From: Metabacillus_B sp050107715
GTDB lineage: Bacteria; Bacillota; Bacilli; Bacillales; Bacillaceae
Reading direction: 5' to 3'
Assembly: GCF_050107715.1 (NCBI RefSeq)
Contig: NZ_JBNILN010000001.1
Span: 496,001-560,000 of the forward strand
Length of the DNA stretch: 64,000 bases
The notes beneath the pieces are model-generated. The model was not told where the DNA came from. It saw only the letters and a list, made by a program, of their open reading frames with translations, and searched no databases. Below, in pieces: positions 25,022 through 33,808 of the stretch. The position numbers were made by a program, and so were the translations under genes. The stretch's first letter is position 1; each line of letters begins with the position of its first letter.

Positions 25022-25872
25022 AGTAATCCCCTCCCCGTTAATTCCAAGAAAACTCTTTCCAGCGTGGGCTCATTGGAGTGGATTGTGACAAGCTCATCAT
25101 CTGCCATCCACCGGTTGATTGTTTCCCTTGATTCTTCAGAATGGGGCAGCGTAAATTCCCTCTCATCCTTTAATACAATATGGTAGCTTTTGTTTTGATT
25201 GTACTTAAGGCTTAGAGCCCTGGGAGAACCATGCTCCACAATGAGTCCATCATTCAGGAGGGCAACGTGATCGCAAAGCTTCGTGGCCTCATCCATGTTA
25301 TGGGTCGTAAGGAAAATAGCGGTCCCGCTCTCTTTCAGTTCAAATAGCAGCTCATGAACGGCTGCAGCCGTGCTGGGATCCAATCCGCTCGTTGGTTCAT
25401 CTAAGAAAAGCACCTTCGGCTGATGCAATAGAGCTCTTGCAAGAACTAAGCGCTGAGTCATTCCTTTTGATAATTGATTGGCCAATTTATTTCTGTGTTC
25501 AAACAACCCCACTCTTTTTAAAAGATGATCGATTCGTTCTTTCTCAACGCGTAAAATTTTCGCAAAAAGCTTTAAATTACTGTAGACGGTCATTCTTTCA
25601 TACAATCCGCTGTTGTCTGTAACGATGCCTACCTGTTCATAAATCTGTTCATTTATTTTTTCAACAGGCTTACCTAAAACCGCTGCTGTACCCGAGGATT
25701 GCGCTAATTGGCCAGTCAAGATTTTAATCGTGGTGGTTTTCCCGGAACCAGAGGGTCCGAGAAACCCAAAAATTTCACCCGAAAGAACGGAAAAGCTAAG
25801 ATTTTTCAGAGCCACTTCGTCTTTGAACGTTTTGCTGATCTGTTCAACGTCAATCACTGTCGTTTTTTCCAT
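25018..25872 (-). CDS. ABC exporter ATP-binding protein
   Basis: 284 residues with Walker A GPSGSGKTTT, signature QLSKGMTQRL (a LSKGM variant of LSGGQ), Walker B VLFLDEPTSGLD and H-loop TTHNMDE. A C-terminal extension (about 215-284) ends TLERVFLELTGRGLL, as in exporters of the CcmA/NatA group. A TACCGTTCA half-site, read on the minus strand at 25972-25980, resembles LytTR-domain targets and lies in the promoter region, in keeping with control by the LytTR gene next door. Confidence 0.9.
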   Translation of the reverse strand: MEKTTVIDVEQISKTFKDEVALKNLSFSVLSGEIFGFLGPSGSGKTTTIKILTGQLAQSSGTAAVLGKPVEKINEQIYEQVGIVTDNSGLYERMTVYSNLKLFAKILRVEKERIDHLLKRVGLFEHRNKLANQLSKGMTQRLVLARALLHQPKVLFLDEPTSGLDPSTAAAVHELLFELKESGTAIFLTTHNMDEATKLCDHVALLNDGLIVEHGSPRALSLKYNQNKSYHIVLKDEREFTLPHSEESRETINRWMADDELVTIHSNEPTLERVFLELTGRGLL

Positions 25873-26008
25873 TGGCTTCTCTCCTTTTCTTTTTTAAGGG
25901 AGCGTTGTTTTACGCTGCCCCATCTGCTTATTAGTTTAGATAAAAGCAAAGGAAAAGTCGTAAAATTCCGTTGAACGGTACGTATAGAAAATTCAAATCC
26001 AGCAAAAA

Positions 26009-26036
26009 GAGGGTGAATTGAACTCATTTCACCCTC
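26009..26036 (-). terminator. Terminator after the LytTR regulator gene
   Basis: Minus-strand GAGGGTGAAATG...CAATTCACCCTC stem followed by TTTTT. It separates the regulator from the exporter genes. Confidence 0.8.
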
Positions 26037-26045
26037 AACTGTACT

Positions 26046-27044
26046 CTAAAAAGCAATTAATTGTTTCATATCTTCCAAACGGTTCCGGGAAAGGGGGAGT
26101 TTTACGTGGGGATGGCCCTTTAAAATTAGCGTATAGCTATTTTTTGAATAACTGATCAGCTCAGACACCCGCTGCAGATTAACTAAGTATGACCGGTGAC
26201 ACCTGAAGAATCCAAATTTACTTAATCTTTCTTCCAGTTCATTCATCGTTAAATCGGTTGGGAAGTATTCATCATCAATGCGCAGATTGCTGACACTATT
26301 GATGCTTTCAATAAAATCAATTTCATCAGGGCTGAAAAAGATCGTCTTATCAGCCAATTTACACGTCACTTTAAAGACGTTGTTTGGCTTAATCGGCTTA
26401 CTTTCATAGTCCTCCTCTGAATCAGACTCCGTTTCATTAGCAAGGTCTGTTCGCTCCAGTCCGGTGAATCGGTTATAGCGGTAAATTTCACTGCTCAAAA
26501 GCAGCAGATCTTCTATCGAATTGGACGTAAACAATGTGGCTGCATCCCCTACCCGAATCTGGGCCAATGCTTTTAAATACAAATCAATTCCTTCCCCTGT
26601 GGAATTGCTGAGAGGGTTCTCAATTAATAGAACATCCGGGGAAAATAAGAACATCCTGAATAAACTAACCCTTTTCTTCTGATCCCCTGTCAGCTTCTTG
26701 ATTTTTGTCCGCCAAACATCCAATAGAGAGAATTGTGCAATGTATTCTTCAAGAGGGTGAGGAAAATCTGCAAGTTCTTTAAAAAAGTTCAGGTAGCTTT
26801 GAACCGATAAAGTCTCGTATAACCCATCATCTTTTTTATCGGATAAAATCTTTCCCGCTTCTCTTCGGATATGCCCGCTGGAAGGCGGAAGCTCTCCCAT
26901 TATTAAATCGAAAAGGATTGCACTCTCTTCACTGGACATTTTTATTCCGATTTGGGAGGTTTTATCGACTGCTAAGTTTAGATTCTTTAAGATCGTACGA
27001 TGGTCTTCCTGTTTCATCACGTTTTCTAATGAAATGAATGACAT
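26046..27044 (-). CDS. LytTR transcription regulator with degenerate ABC-ATPase domain
   Basis: 332 residues. The first 200 follow the ABC ATPase fold (SLENVMKQEDHRTILKNLNL, a signature-like IKKLTGDQKKRVSLFRMFLF, and DVLLIENPLS where Walker B would be), but the Walker A loop is replaced by IGIKMSSEESAILF with no GKS/T, so ATP hydrolysis is unlikely. The last 100 residues are a LytTR DNA-binding domain (RCHRSYLVNLQRVSELISYS...LPLSRNRLEDMKQLI). This ABC-LytTR fusion is a known family that regulates neighbouring ABC exporters. It probably senses or partners with the exporter at 24275-25872. Confidence 0.87.
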   Translation of the reverse strand: MSFISLENVMKQEDHRTILKNLNLAVDKTSQIGIKMSSEESAILFDLIMGELPPSSGHIRREAGKILSDKKDDGLYETLSVQSYLNFFKELADFPHPLEEYIAQFSLLDVWRTKIKKLTGDQKKRVSLFRMFLFSPDVLLIENPLSNSTGEGIDLYLKALAQIRVGDAATLFTSNSIEDLLLLSSEIYRYNRFTGLERTDLANETESDSEEDYESKPIKPNNVFKVTCKLADKTIFFSPDEIDFIESINSVSNLRIDDEYFPTDLTMNELEERLSKFGFFRCHRSYLVNLQRVSELISYSKNSYTLILKGHPHVKLPLSRNRLEDMKQLIAF

Positions 27045-27110
27045 GCTATACTCACTTTCTTTTTCTTATTTATGTACATTATACTTTAAGGCCCTGCTGC
27101 GATAGAAATT

Positions 27111-27827
27111 TTAGACCCTATCCTTTCTCATTTTAAGAGAAAAAGACTGAACAGTCCAAATAACCGCTGGAAACGCAATGCCTCCGATCACCATACAACC
27201 CAGCAAGCGGACAGCATGGATATCAAAAAGCAAAAATCCAAAAACAGCTGTCAAAAAAACACGGATTGGTATGATGTATGACACATAAACAAACGTTTGT
27301 TTATGGTTTGCCTTCCATTTGTTCCTGGCTGCTGCGACGGCCGTCCAGGCTGACGGAATGGCTATTACACTGAAAACAATCGATGCTGCAGAAAGGAATG
27401 AGTTTAAAACACCAGAGCTTACCACGGACCCAAACCATAAAAGTACGGTTGCCAAAAACAGGGGCACCGCTAGCTTATTGATGGGACTTGCTGAATTTTC
27501 ATACTTCTCAACAGTTGTTTCCCGGTCCGTTTAGATTGGCTTTGTGCCGGGTTTTGCCCGGAATAGATGGACGTCTCCTTCTGAGGCTATATGCGACCAG
27601 CCGGAGGATGAAAAAAATTCAGCATATTCCTCTTCCTCCTCCTCTTTAATTGGACGATAATCTATACTGTAAATGCAATCTAAGCTTTCGCCTTTTTCAA
27701 GCACATACCCCATGAACGAAAAACCGCTGACATGCCAGCCCCTTAAGGAAAACCGCCGTAATTTTTCCATGTCCTTATCCTCAGAGAACGCCAATCCGCC
27801 TGACATCATATATTTGGTACGTTTCAT
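27111..27827 (-). pseudogene. DUF2812 protein interrupted by an in-frame stop codon
   Basis: Codons 1-98 encode the DUF2812 domain (TKYMMSGGLAFSEDKDMEKL, LRRFSLRGWHVSGFSFMGY, DYRP, HLFRAKPGTKPI). A TAA (27531-27533) then interrupts, and the same frame continues at once as TDRETTVEKYENSASPINKLAVPLF and two or more membrane helices to 27111. Intact family members read PIY-TDRE-type sequence across this point, so a single change (TAT/TAC to TAA) explains it. The second half has no start codon of its own near the break. It overlaps padR by 4 bases, the usual PadR-DUF2812 pair. Confidence 0.75.
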
Positions 27828-28138
27828 TCTTCTTCCTCCAATCCAGCTTCCGCTAGTGCAATCATACGCTTTCTTAGCTTTACATCTTCATTCAGGACGT
27901 CTCTGCCCTTTTCCGTTAGGAGATAAGTTTTGCGCCTTGAATCCGATCCATCATGCAAATAAATCCACTCTTGCTTTAACAGCTTTTTAATAATGGTGTA
28001 CATCGAAGCAGGACCGATTATTACTGCTCCTTTTGTTGTCTCCTCAATCAGGTTCATAATTGCATAGCCATGCCTTGGCTTAGTCAATGCAGCCATAATA
28101 TAAAACATCGAATCTGTTAATTGCTCCATTCTGGCCAA
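27824..28138 (-). CDS. PadR family transcriptional regulator
   Basis: 104 residues with a winged helix-turn-helix: LTDSMFYIMAALTKPRHGYAI, SMYTIIKKLLKQEWIYL, and SRRKTYLLTEKGRDVL, the family pattern. The C-terminal helix is short, as in PadR subfamily 2. It overlaps the DUF2812 gene and lies behind two dyad operators. It probably represses its own operon. Confidence 0.88.
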   Translation of the reverse strand: MARMEQLTDSMFYIMAALTKPRHGYAIMNLIEETTKGAVIIGPASMYTIIKKLLKQEWIYLHDGSDSRRKTYLLTEKGRDVLNEDVKLRKRMIALAEAGLEEEE

Positions 28139-28162
28139 TTGATCACCTCACCTATCACTTAC

Positions 28163-28217
28163 AGATATATCGTAATGTGATATATCTGCCCACCCGGAAT
28201 ATATCACTTTATGATAT
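28163..28217. promoter_or_regulatory. Two dyad operators upstream of padR
   Basis: AGATATATC-7-GATATATCT (28163-28187) is a perfect dyad, and ATATCA-5-TGATAT (28201-28217) a second one. They lie 25-80 bases before the padR start and are likely autoregulatory sites. Confidence 0.6.
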
Positions 28218-28255
28218 AAATGTCCATATTTTGTTTTATTTTATGAATCACTCTG

Positions 28256-28480
28256 TTAAACTTGGCTGTAGATTTCCGCTGCAGACGTTAAATGTGCAAT
28301 AAGTTCCGTGTTATAATAAACCCACAGTTGGTCATCATACACTTGTAATCCTACTCAAAAACCATTGGAACTTATTCTAATAAGACAGCTTTCTCCTTCT
28401 AAAAGATTAAAACCCTCTTCATCCAAGAATGCACAATACTCAAAATCAATATGTTTTTTGATATTACTAACCATCAGCAT
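28256..28480 (-). pseudogene. Small unknown gene with in-frame stop at codon 42
   Basis: ATG 28480 has GGAGAG 7 bases upstream. The frame reads LMVSNIKKHIDFEYCAFLDE...CLIRISSNGF, meets TGA (28355-28357), and continues in the same frame as VGLQVYDDQLWVYYNTELIAHL...EIYSQV to TAA. Both halves look coding. It follows the pentapeptide gene on the same strand and may have been part of the toxin-immunity cluster. Family not recognised. Confidence 0.5.
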
Positions 28481-28592
28481 AACGTATCTCTCCGTTATTT
28501 AGTGGTCTCATTCTAAGTACGAAGTCTATTTGAGAAGTTTGTAAATGAAGCTGCCACATAGAGTGCATGCTCAAGTTCCCCGAAAATATTTA

Positions 28593-29195
28593 CTATACTC
28601 TTTTGTGTATCCAATCTATAGCTTTTTCCCCATACAATATTATTGGATTTTCTTGAGTACCAATGTTAATGCTTTTAATAAAAGCCTCTTTTAAACCCTT
28701 AATCCCTGCCAGTTTTGCCCCTTTTAACAAAGTCTCTTCAAAAGAAGATAAACTTATGTCTACGTTTGTTAAATTTGCATTTTGAAAATCAGTAAGAAAT
28801 AGAGACCAGGAAATTAGCTTTGAGTTTACTAAATGATCCTTACAAAATATTGCTTCAGAACAATCTGTTTTAGCAAATCTAGCATTTGTGGCGTTTGCAT
28901 TTGTCAGATCTGCATATGATAAATCTGCCTTATAAAAATCAGCATTCACTAAATTTGTATTTCTTAACGTTGATGAACACAATAATGATGAGGACATATC
29001 TATATTACGCAGATCCATCCCGTCAAAAATCCCCCCTGTCAAAATTGTTTGATTTAAGGGATAACCTGTTAAATCCAAATCTCGAAAATCTATTTCATCA
29101 ACACTTAGCTTTTCCCCTTTATTCCCTACTGACTCAATCCAGACTTTATGCAATTCTATAAGTTTTACAATCTCTACGCGATTAAATACTTCCAA
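28593..29195 (-). CDS. Pentapeptide-repeat protein, probable immunity protein
   Basis: 200 residues from TTG 29195, with AAAGGTGG 7 bases upstream. Residues about 35-165 are pentapeptide repeats of the A(D/N)LXX type (FRDLDLTGYPLNQTILTGG, TNLVNADFYKADLSYADLTN), which fold as a right-handed beta helix. It starts 16 bases after the stop of a CdiA-tRNase-like toxin tail on the same strand. This is the position of an immunity gene, and pentapeptide proteins are known in that role. The pairing is inferred. Confidence 0.8.
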   Translation of the reverse strand: MEVFNRVEIVKLIELHKVWIESVGNKGEKLSVDEIDFRDLDLTGYPLNQTILTGGIFDGMDLRNIDMSSSLLCSSTLRNTNLVNADFYKADLSYADLTNANATNARFAKTDCSEAIFCKDHLVNSKLISWSLFLTDFQNANLTNVDISLSSFEETLLKGAKLAGIKGLKEAFIKSINIGTQENPIILYGEKAIDWIHKRV

Positions 29196-29210
29196 TTGTT
29201 AGCACCACCT

Positions 29211-29590
29211 TTATTCATACCGAATTACTTTACCTGAAGCTCCTATATCTGTTATAGCTTTCTTTAGTTGATCAGTATCCTCTGAAGATAAATCTCTTGT
29301 ATCAATTATTACGCAATGTCCTCGATCGAATTCTTCGTTTATTTTTCTTATAGATTTTTCAACTGTAAATGCTCCTTTTTTTGGAGAGGTATGACCATTA
29401 GGATATGAAACGAAACTTTTAAAATCCCATTTATTTCCTGTATTGACGTTTATAAATTCGGTACCTTTATCAGCATCTTGATCTCTTACAATTTTGCCTA
29501 GTTTACCTTGATTTCGATTCTTCTCCCATGTGATGGGTCTTTTGCTAAATCATCTAACTCCTTATGTGTTCTTCCCAAGTAAACCCCCAC
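29211..29590 (-). pseudogene. Orphan toxin C-terminus, CdiA tRNase-like, frameshifted
   Basis: A coding stretch without start codon. It reads VYLGRTHKELDDLAK, then needs one extra A in the A4 run near 29549 to continue as RPITWEKNRNQGKLGKIVRD, EFINVNTGNKWDFKSF, HTSPKKGAFTVEKSIRK, GHCVIIDTRDLSSEDTDQL and a stop at 29211. The WDFKS and KGAFTVEKSIRK...VIIDTRDL patterns recall the C-terminal tRNase domain of contact-dependent inhibition toxins. No secretion domain is attached. The paired pentapeptide gene survives intact. Confidence 0.6.
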
Positions 29591-29743
29591 ATTTATTATC
29601 TCTCAATGAACCCTTTAAAAGGATCCTTAATTTTTAATTCGAACCCCTCTCTCACGCCACTCAAATGGTATATCCTATCATGAGGTCTCGATTCTCAAAG
29701 TAGTCATATTTTCTTTCTCCCACTTAAATTATTACGAAAAAAA

Positions 29744-29770
29744 CCTTGAAAGGCATTTGGCCAATCAAGG
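29744..29770 (-). terminator. CCTTGA-type hairpin terminator (relic)
   Basis: Minus-strand CCTTGATTGGC...GCCTTTCAAGG stem followed by T7. Same hairpin as at 30328, 39904, 45446 and 47001, where it closes immunity genes. No gene remains upstream of it here. Confidence 0.65.
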
Positions 29771-29913
29771 ATTAGAAGGTTAACCTATGTTCGGATCATC
29801 ACATTTCCCAGCATTAGGTCATATTATTTCTTCTATAAAAAATTTCATCCAATCAATCATCCATCACATGTTGTTAAGTATTTTTTGTTAAGCGAGTAAG
29901 AGTTCATTTCCAA

Positions 29914-30042
29914 ACAGGGCTGCGGCCCAATACGATAAGTCACCTTTGTTCAGACAATGTGGACAGGGTTTATCTATCGACACTAGAAACAGTTTGCAAA
30001 GTGTTAGACATCGACATTCAGGAGTTAATTGAGGTGGAGTAG
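29914..30042 (+). pseudogene. C-terminal half of a Cro/CI-type helix-turn-helix gene
   Basis: TGLRPNTISHLCSDNVDRVY followed by LSTLETVCKVLDIDIQELIEVE and TAG. This is the recognition helix and C-terminus of the HTH_26 (XRE) family. The N-terminal third and a start codon are missing. Confidence 0.6.
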
Positions 30043-30093
30043 TCCTCTTGCTCTAGTAATTGTTCTATGTACGTAAAAGTTGCGAAAATATTT

Positions 30094-30355
30094 AAAAGGC
30101 AGGGAGAAAGCGAAGGTATAGCTTTGGAGAATAAAAATGGTGGTAACTAATGAAATTATGGTTATTTGCTTAACAAAATAAAGAATAAATAGGGCATACG
30201 TTTAAAAGGTGTTGTACGTACTATATACTTCGTAAAAACATAATACGGGGCTTACTGGAGTTACTCATATTCTCCACATAAAAAATGAACTATTCGTCAC
30301 TGGGTAGCCCCACCAACAAAAAAGAAACCTTGAAAGGCATAGTGCCAATCAAGGT
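30094..30355 (-). repeat. 260-bp boundary repeat, copy 1, including terminator
   Basis: About 260 bp closely matching 39672-39931 (AAAGGCAG.GAGAAAGCGAAG at one end, AACCTTGAAAGGCAT hairpin at the other). It contains the CCTTGA-type terminator (30328-30354) that closes the immunity gene at 30384. No gene is seen in it. Confidence 0.75.
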
Positions 30356-30383
30356 CAACTTTTTTCTTTATACAAATTATTGG

Positions 30384-30890
30384 CTATTCAATATCATCAT
30401 ATGCATCACCTAGGGAGATAAAATCACTTCTTAGCCAATACCAATATTGCCCTTTATTTTTTATAAGTCGTTCAAGTAAATCAGTAAACGAAGTAGCTAT
30501 TATCTGGGACTCACCTACAAGCCCATGGAGGTCAAAAAAACTATCGTAGCATCTACCTAGTCTATCTTCTTTGAGGTCAATCGTTAAGTAATCATCCGTT
30601 CCATCATTACCAATAATATACCAGTTAGATGAAATATCTTCTTCACATAATTCTCCTACAATTATTGGATTTGCTAATACAAACTTATCAGGAGATACAA
30701 TATAAATTGGATATTCCTCATTTTCAAATAGAACTAATCCCCCACAAAGACTATAAAACTCTTTTAAATCATTAGGTAAAATATGCTTTTCTTCATCAAT
30801 AATGGGTATTCCAGAAGGCTCAAAGATACGACAATGTGGTAAAGTCTTTATTTGTGTGAGCAACTGCTTTATCTTTTCCATTAGCTTCAC
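30384..30890 (-). CDS. SMI1/KNR4 (SUKH) family immunity protein
   Basis: 168 residues. The N-terminal IFEPSGIPIIDEEKHILPNDLKEFYSLCGGLVLF is the SUKH/SMI1-KNR4 signature (LP-x-D-L-K-E-F-Y-x-L-x-G-G). This fold is widely used by immunity proteins of polymorphic toxins. ATG 30890 overlaps the toxin stop at 30887, so the two are translated together. It should neutralise the nuclease tail of that toxin. Confidence 0.85.
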   Translation of the reverse strand: MKLMEKIKQLLTQIKTLPHCRIFEPSGIPIIDEEKHILPNDLKEFYSLCGGLVLFENEEYPIYIVSPDKFVLANPIIVGELCEEDISSNWYIIGNDGTDDYLTIDLKEDRLGRCYDSFFDLHGLVGESQIIATSFTDLLERLIKNKGQYWYWLRSDFISLGDAYDDIE

Positions 30891-32197
30891 TCCCGATAAT
30901 TATATTTATTAAAGGAATTATAATATTCTTGTCTGGCTGATTTGGGAACAATTGCAGCATCAAACATTCTTTCTGTAAGTTCTTGTATCTCCCTTGGAGA
31001 GACTGATTGCCAATCAATTTTGCCTCCAACCTTCTTACCTGTTTTTTCATATAACCATTCTCTATAAACAGCTTTTGTAGCAGCATGTTGTTCTTTTGTA
31101 AGTGCTACTGTTGGGGTATTCCCACCTCTACTTACATAGTTTGGAACATTATATTTAGCCCAAACATCCATAACACCATGATGATTTTCTAGAGGTGAAT
31201 TACTAGGTCGATATGGCACTACATCATTAGGTTTAACAGTTTTATCTATACCCTTCCCCCTACCCTCAACCTTCTTCGTCTCCTTATTCAAGACACCCCA
31301 CAAGTCATCCCCTTTTCGGACCAGCTTAGAGCCGCCTTTGATAAGGAAGCCGCCGAATAGGCCGAGAGCGCCGACTCCCCTGGTGATGCTGTCTACTTCT
31401 TTTTGCGTGATGGGGTTGAAGCCGGTGGCTGCTTCGACGCCTCCTTTTATGTTGGAGCTTACGGGGAGGAGGTCCGCAGCTTCTGAGGCGATTTCCCGTT
31501 TTTGTTCGATGTTTTCGATTTTTTCTCCGGTGAGCATGTGGCGCCCTGTCATGAGTTCAGATGTTACTTTATACGCCGAAATTCCCGGGAGGAAGTTTAA
31601 GATGACGGAACCTTCCTCAACTTTTTTATTGAATTCCTTTACGCTTTTTTTCTTTGCGACCCATTTCTTTTGAATCTTTGGGATTTTTTCAGCGAGCTGG
31701 ACCTGCAGCTTCCCCTTTTCATCTTTATACTCCCGGACAATCTGGCCGTTGTTATAGACGTAATAGGTGCCGTGAAGCTTAGGGTCCGCACTTTCAATCT
31801 GCTTGGTTTTGGCCACCCGGTGTCCCATTGGGTTCACCAGCTCCCCGTCCTCCACATGCACATGGGTTCTTTTCCATTCGATGATCGCCTGCGGGTTCTT
31901 TTCAATTGATTGGGGGATGGCGCCAGGGTTTTCGCTGAAAAGGCCGGAGGCATCCTGGTCGGTTCCGAGCATGGACTCCCGGGCGATGAAGATGTTTTGA
32001 TGGCCGCTATCCAGCTTTTCCACATAGCTTTTCAGATGCTTTTCTACGTCCATTTTAGCATTTTCAATGGCGCCGTTGCTGACATAAGCGGAAGCGCCTT
32101 CAAGAATGCGTTTGGCTTCTTCTCCGTACCCTTTGGCCGTGCCGAGTTTCTGAGCCATGTTCAGCAGGTCATCTGCGTTGATCAGGATCTCCGTCAT
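30887..32197 (-). CDS. Polymorphic toxin with WXG-like N-terminus and HNH-like nuclease tail
   Basis: 436 residues. The first 100 are helical (TEILINADDLLNMAQKLGTAK), consistent with a WXG/LXG-type type VII export segment. A middle pre-toxin domain has VILNFLPGISAYKVTSELMTG and ATGFNPITQKEVDSITRGVG. The last 100 residues carry LENHHGVMDVWAKYNVPNY and PTVALTKEQHAATKAVYREW, whose paired histidines suggest an HNH/EndoVII-superfamily nuclease. It overlaps the YwqH-like gene before and the SMI1 gene after, giving a complete three-gene unit independent of the LXG array. Confidence 0.8.
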   Translation of the reverse strand: MTEILINADDLLNMAQKLGTAKGYGEEAKRILEGASAYVSNGAIENAKMDVEKHLKSYVEKLDSGHQNIFIARESMLGTDQDASGLFSENPGAIPQSIEKNPQAIIEWKRTHVHVEDGELVNPMGHRVAKTKQIESADPKLHGTYYVYNNGQIVREYKDEKGKLQVQLAEKIPKIQKKWVAKKKSVKEFNKKVEEGSVILNFLPGISAYKVTSELMTGRHMLTGEKIENIEQKREIASEAADLLPVSSNIKGGVEAATGFNPITQKEVDSITRGVGALGLFGGFLIKGGSKLVRKGDDLWGVLNKETKKVEGRGKGIDKTVKPNDVVPYRPSNSPLENHHGVMDVWAKYNVPNYVSRGGNTPTVALTKEQHAATKAVYREWLYEKTGKKVGGKIDWQSVSPREIQELTERMFDAAIVPKSARQEYYNSFNKYNYRE

Positions 32198-32505
32198 ACC
32201 TGACTGTACTCCTGAAGCAGCCGGCTGATTTCCCTGTCGATTTCATCCACCGTCTCTTTGCCCGCCTGGTCCATATTCGTCTCCAGCTGCTTCAGCTCGG
32301 CGGCCACTTCTTTATAGGCTTCTGCAGCCTTGCCTTTCCAATCGGATGCATACTGGTCATTGACATAATGAAGACCTTTCTTTGCTTTTTCGAGCTCATC
32401 CAGCCCTTCCTCAACATCCGCTTTGTAGTCCCTTAAAGATTCTATCCGCCTGCGGATCTCTTCCCGTTCAGCCCGCCGCGCCTCCATTTCCAGTACATCC
32501 GGCAA
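32194..32505 (-). CDS. YwqH-like (DUF5082) partner of a type VII toxin
   Basis: 103 residues, almost wholly alpha-helical coiled coil (REEIRRRIESLRDYKADVEE, LKQLETNMDQAGKETVDEI) with the WXG-like turn DWKGKAAEAY. TTG 32505 is preceded by AAAGGAGTG. It has the length and pattern of YwqH, which sits before LXG toxins in B. subtilis and helps their export. Its stop overlaps the toxin start as ATGA. Confidence 0.8.
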   Translation of the reverse strand: MPDVLEMEARRAEREEIRRRIESLRDYKADVEEGLDELEKAKKGLHYVNDQYASDWKGKAAEAYKEVAAELKQLETNMDQAGKETVDEIDREISRLLQEYSQV

Positions 32506-32660
32506 AACGTTTCACTCCTTTAAAATCAGGCGTGTCCTCTGTCTGCGGGGAATCTAACGGTGTGAAGAATGAGAAACAAAACGCCATAATCGGTCAAACT
32601 ACTTCTTTGTTCCACAAATCACGAAATAGTAAACATTTTTTTCCAAAAATGTCATTCTAC

Positions 32661-32700
32661 AAAAGTAAGCAGTCCGGCGGCTGTCGGACTGCTTACTTTT
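32661..32700. terminator. Strong bidirectional terminator
   Basis: A perfect 16-bp stem, AAAAGTAAGCAGTCCG / CGGACTGCTTACTTTT, with an 8-base loop. It closes the DUF6933 gene on the minus strand. Confidence 0.85.
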
Positions 32701-32750
32701 ATCTGTTTTATTCTCTTTACTCCTCATTAATGGATGGGATGGTCCTGAGA

Positions 32751-33266
32751 TTAAAGCTGATCTGAAAACTTCGATAAATCCTGATACATCACCTCATTTG
32801 GATAAAAATAATTACCACTTCCATCACCAACCAACATCGAACTGACCCGCTTGCTCATCTGCACTTGGATGATCTCGTTCGGATCCAGGTACTCATCGCA
32901 AAAATAAATCATTTCACAGGCTTTATTTAACCTCGCAACCAGCTTTCGATTCTTTGTTTTCGTAAATGTAAGGCTGGATGACATGCTCAGATATCCTCTG
33001 ATGATCTCTTCTTTAATTGACTCTGCTTGAAACACTTCACTAATCGCTTTCACAATCAATTGGTCCACATTCTTCTTATCCTTTGCCTTCATTCCGTAAA
33101 GGACGATGGCGTAACGGTTCTTGTTGTTGCAAAGCACAAGGAACTTGTACCTGCCGATCTTCAGCATGTTGGCGTGCCACGACAGCAAAGGGTTTTCTTC
33201 TTCAGCCTGCTCCACTGGTGTTACCTTCAGTTCATCTAGCAGCTTTTTTGTGCATTGGATAAGCAT
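32751..33266 (-). CDS. DUF6933-like protein
   Basis: 171 residues. N-terminal LIQCTKKLLDELKV is followed by LLSWHANMLKIGRYKFLVLCNNKNRYAIVLYG, a pattern of small Firmicute proteins (DUF6933). AAAGGAGAG precedes ATG 33266 and a strong terminator follows. Such genes are frequent near toxin clusters, but the function is unknown. Confidence 0.7.
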   Translation of the reverse strand: MLIQCTKKLLDELKVTPVEQAEEENPLLSWHANMLKIGRYKFLVLCNNKNRYAIVLYGMKAKDKKNVDQLIVKAISEVFQAESIKEEIIRGYLSMSSSLTFTKTKNRKLVARLNKACEMIYFCDEYLDPNEIIQVQMSKRVSSMLVGDGSGNYFYPNEVMYQDLSKFSDQL

Positions 33267-33462
33267 GGGGCTCTCCTTTATCTATAGGGTTTTATGGGAT
33301 TTTTTATAATCGTACCATGAATCAATGAGAGACGCAGGCCCTGTGTCCAATAGACAGGAGGTGAATTCATATGCTGTTTTTGCCACCTTCCTGACAGTCG
33401 ACTTCATTCGCTGAAACACTTTCCCACTTACTATAGAGCTTCTCCTCTCCTTTTGTTTATCT

Positions 33463-33555
33463 GAATACGCAAAAAAGCAATCCAGTGATTTCCTGGACTG
33501 CTTTTCGTTTCTACAGGTCTCCTTCTTTCAGCGCTTTTGCAGCACAGAACTCTTT
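33463..33555 (-). repeat. Copied 3' end of the ADP-ribosylglycohydrolase gene
   Basis: About 90 bp (TACGCAAAAAAGCA.TCC, GTTTCTAC, CTCCTTCTTTCAGCGCTTTTG, AGCACAGAACTC) match 36030-36118, the terminator and last codons of the ADP-ribosylglycohydrolase gene. The copy ends abruptly near 33552. The rest of 33267-33588 holds an AGGAGGTGAATTCATATG start opening a frame of only seven codons, and no gene. Confidence 0.7.
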
Positions 33556-33588
33556 AGCCTATTAAGGTACATGTTTAAAGTAACGTTT

Positions 33589-33790
33589 TTATTTTTTACT
33601 ATCCCTTTTCCATACACTTTCTCCGTCAGTTAAAAAAACTGCACTTGGCGGATCATCATAAAGTGAAATTTCCACTAATGAACCTTTCTTTGCAATTATA
33701 TAAACGACTTTCCTCACTAGTAGGATACACTAAAATATCAATTGAGCCGCCTTTGATAAGGAATCCATATTTTTCTATTTCAATAACTTA
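33589..33790 (-). pseudogene. Remnant of a small gene, frameshifted
   Basis: Minus-strand frame VVYIIAKKGSLVEISLYDDP..AVFLTDGESVWKRDSKK ends at 33589. Just upstream the coding sense moves to another frame (EKYGFLIKGGSIDILVYPTSEE). A 19-bp match to the toxin at 31326-31349 (AGCCGCCTTTGATAAGGAA, coding FLIKGGS) hints that the upstream end arose by recombination with the toxin gene. Original product unknown. Confidence 0.4.
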
Positions 33791-33808
33791 AAATGAATTG
33801 TTCTCCCA

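Noticed and set aside
33353..33393. Perfect AGGAGGTGAATTCATATG start suggesting a type I toxin peptide
   Set aside because: The frame closes after seven codons; no hydrophobic peptide follows.
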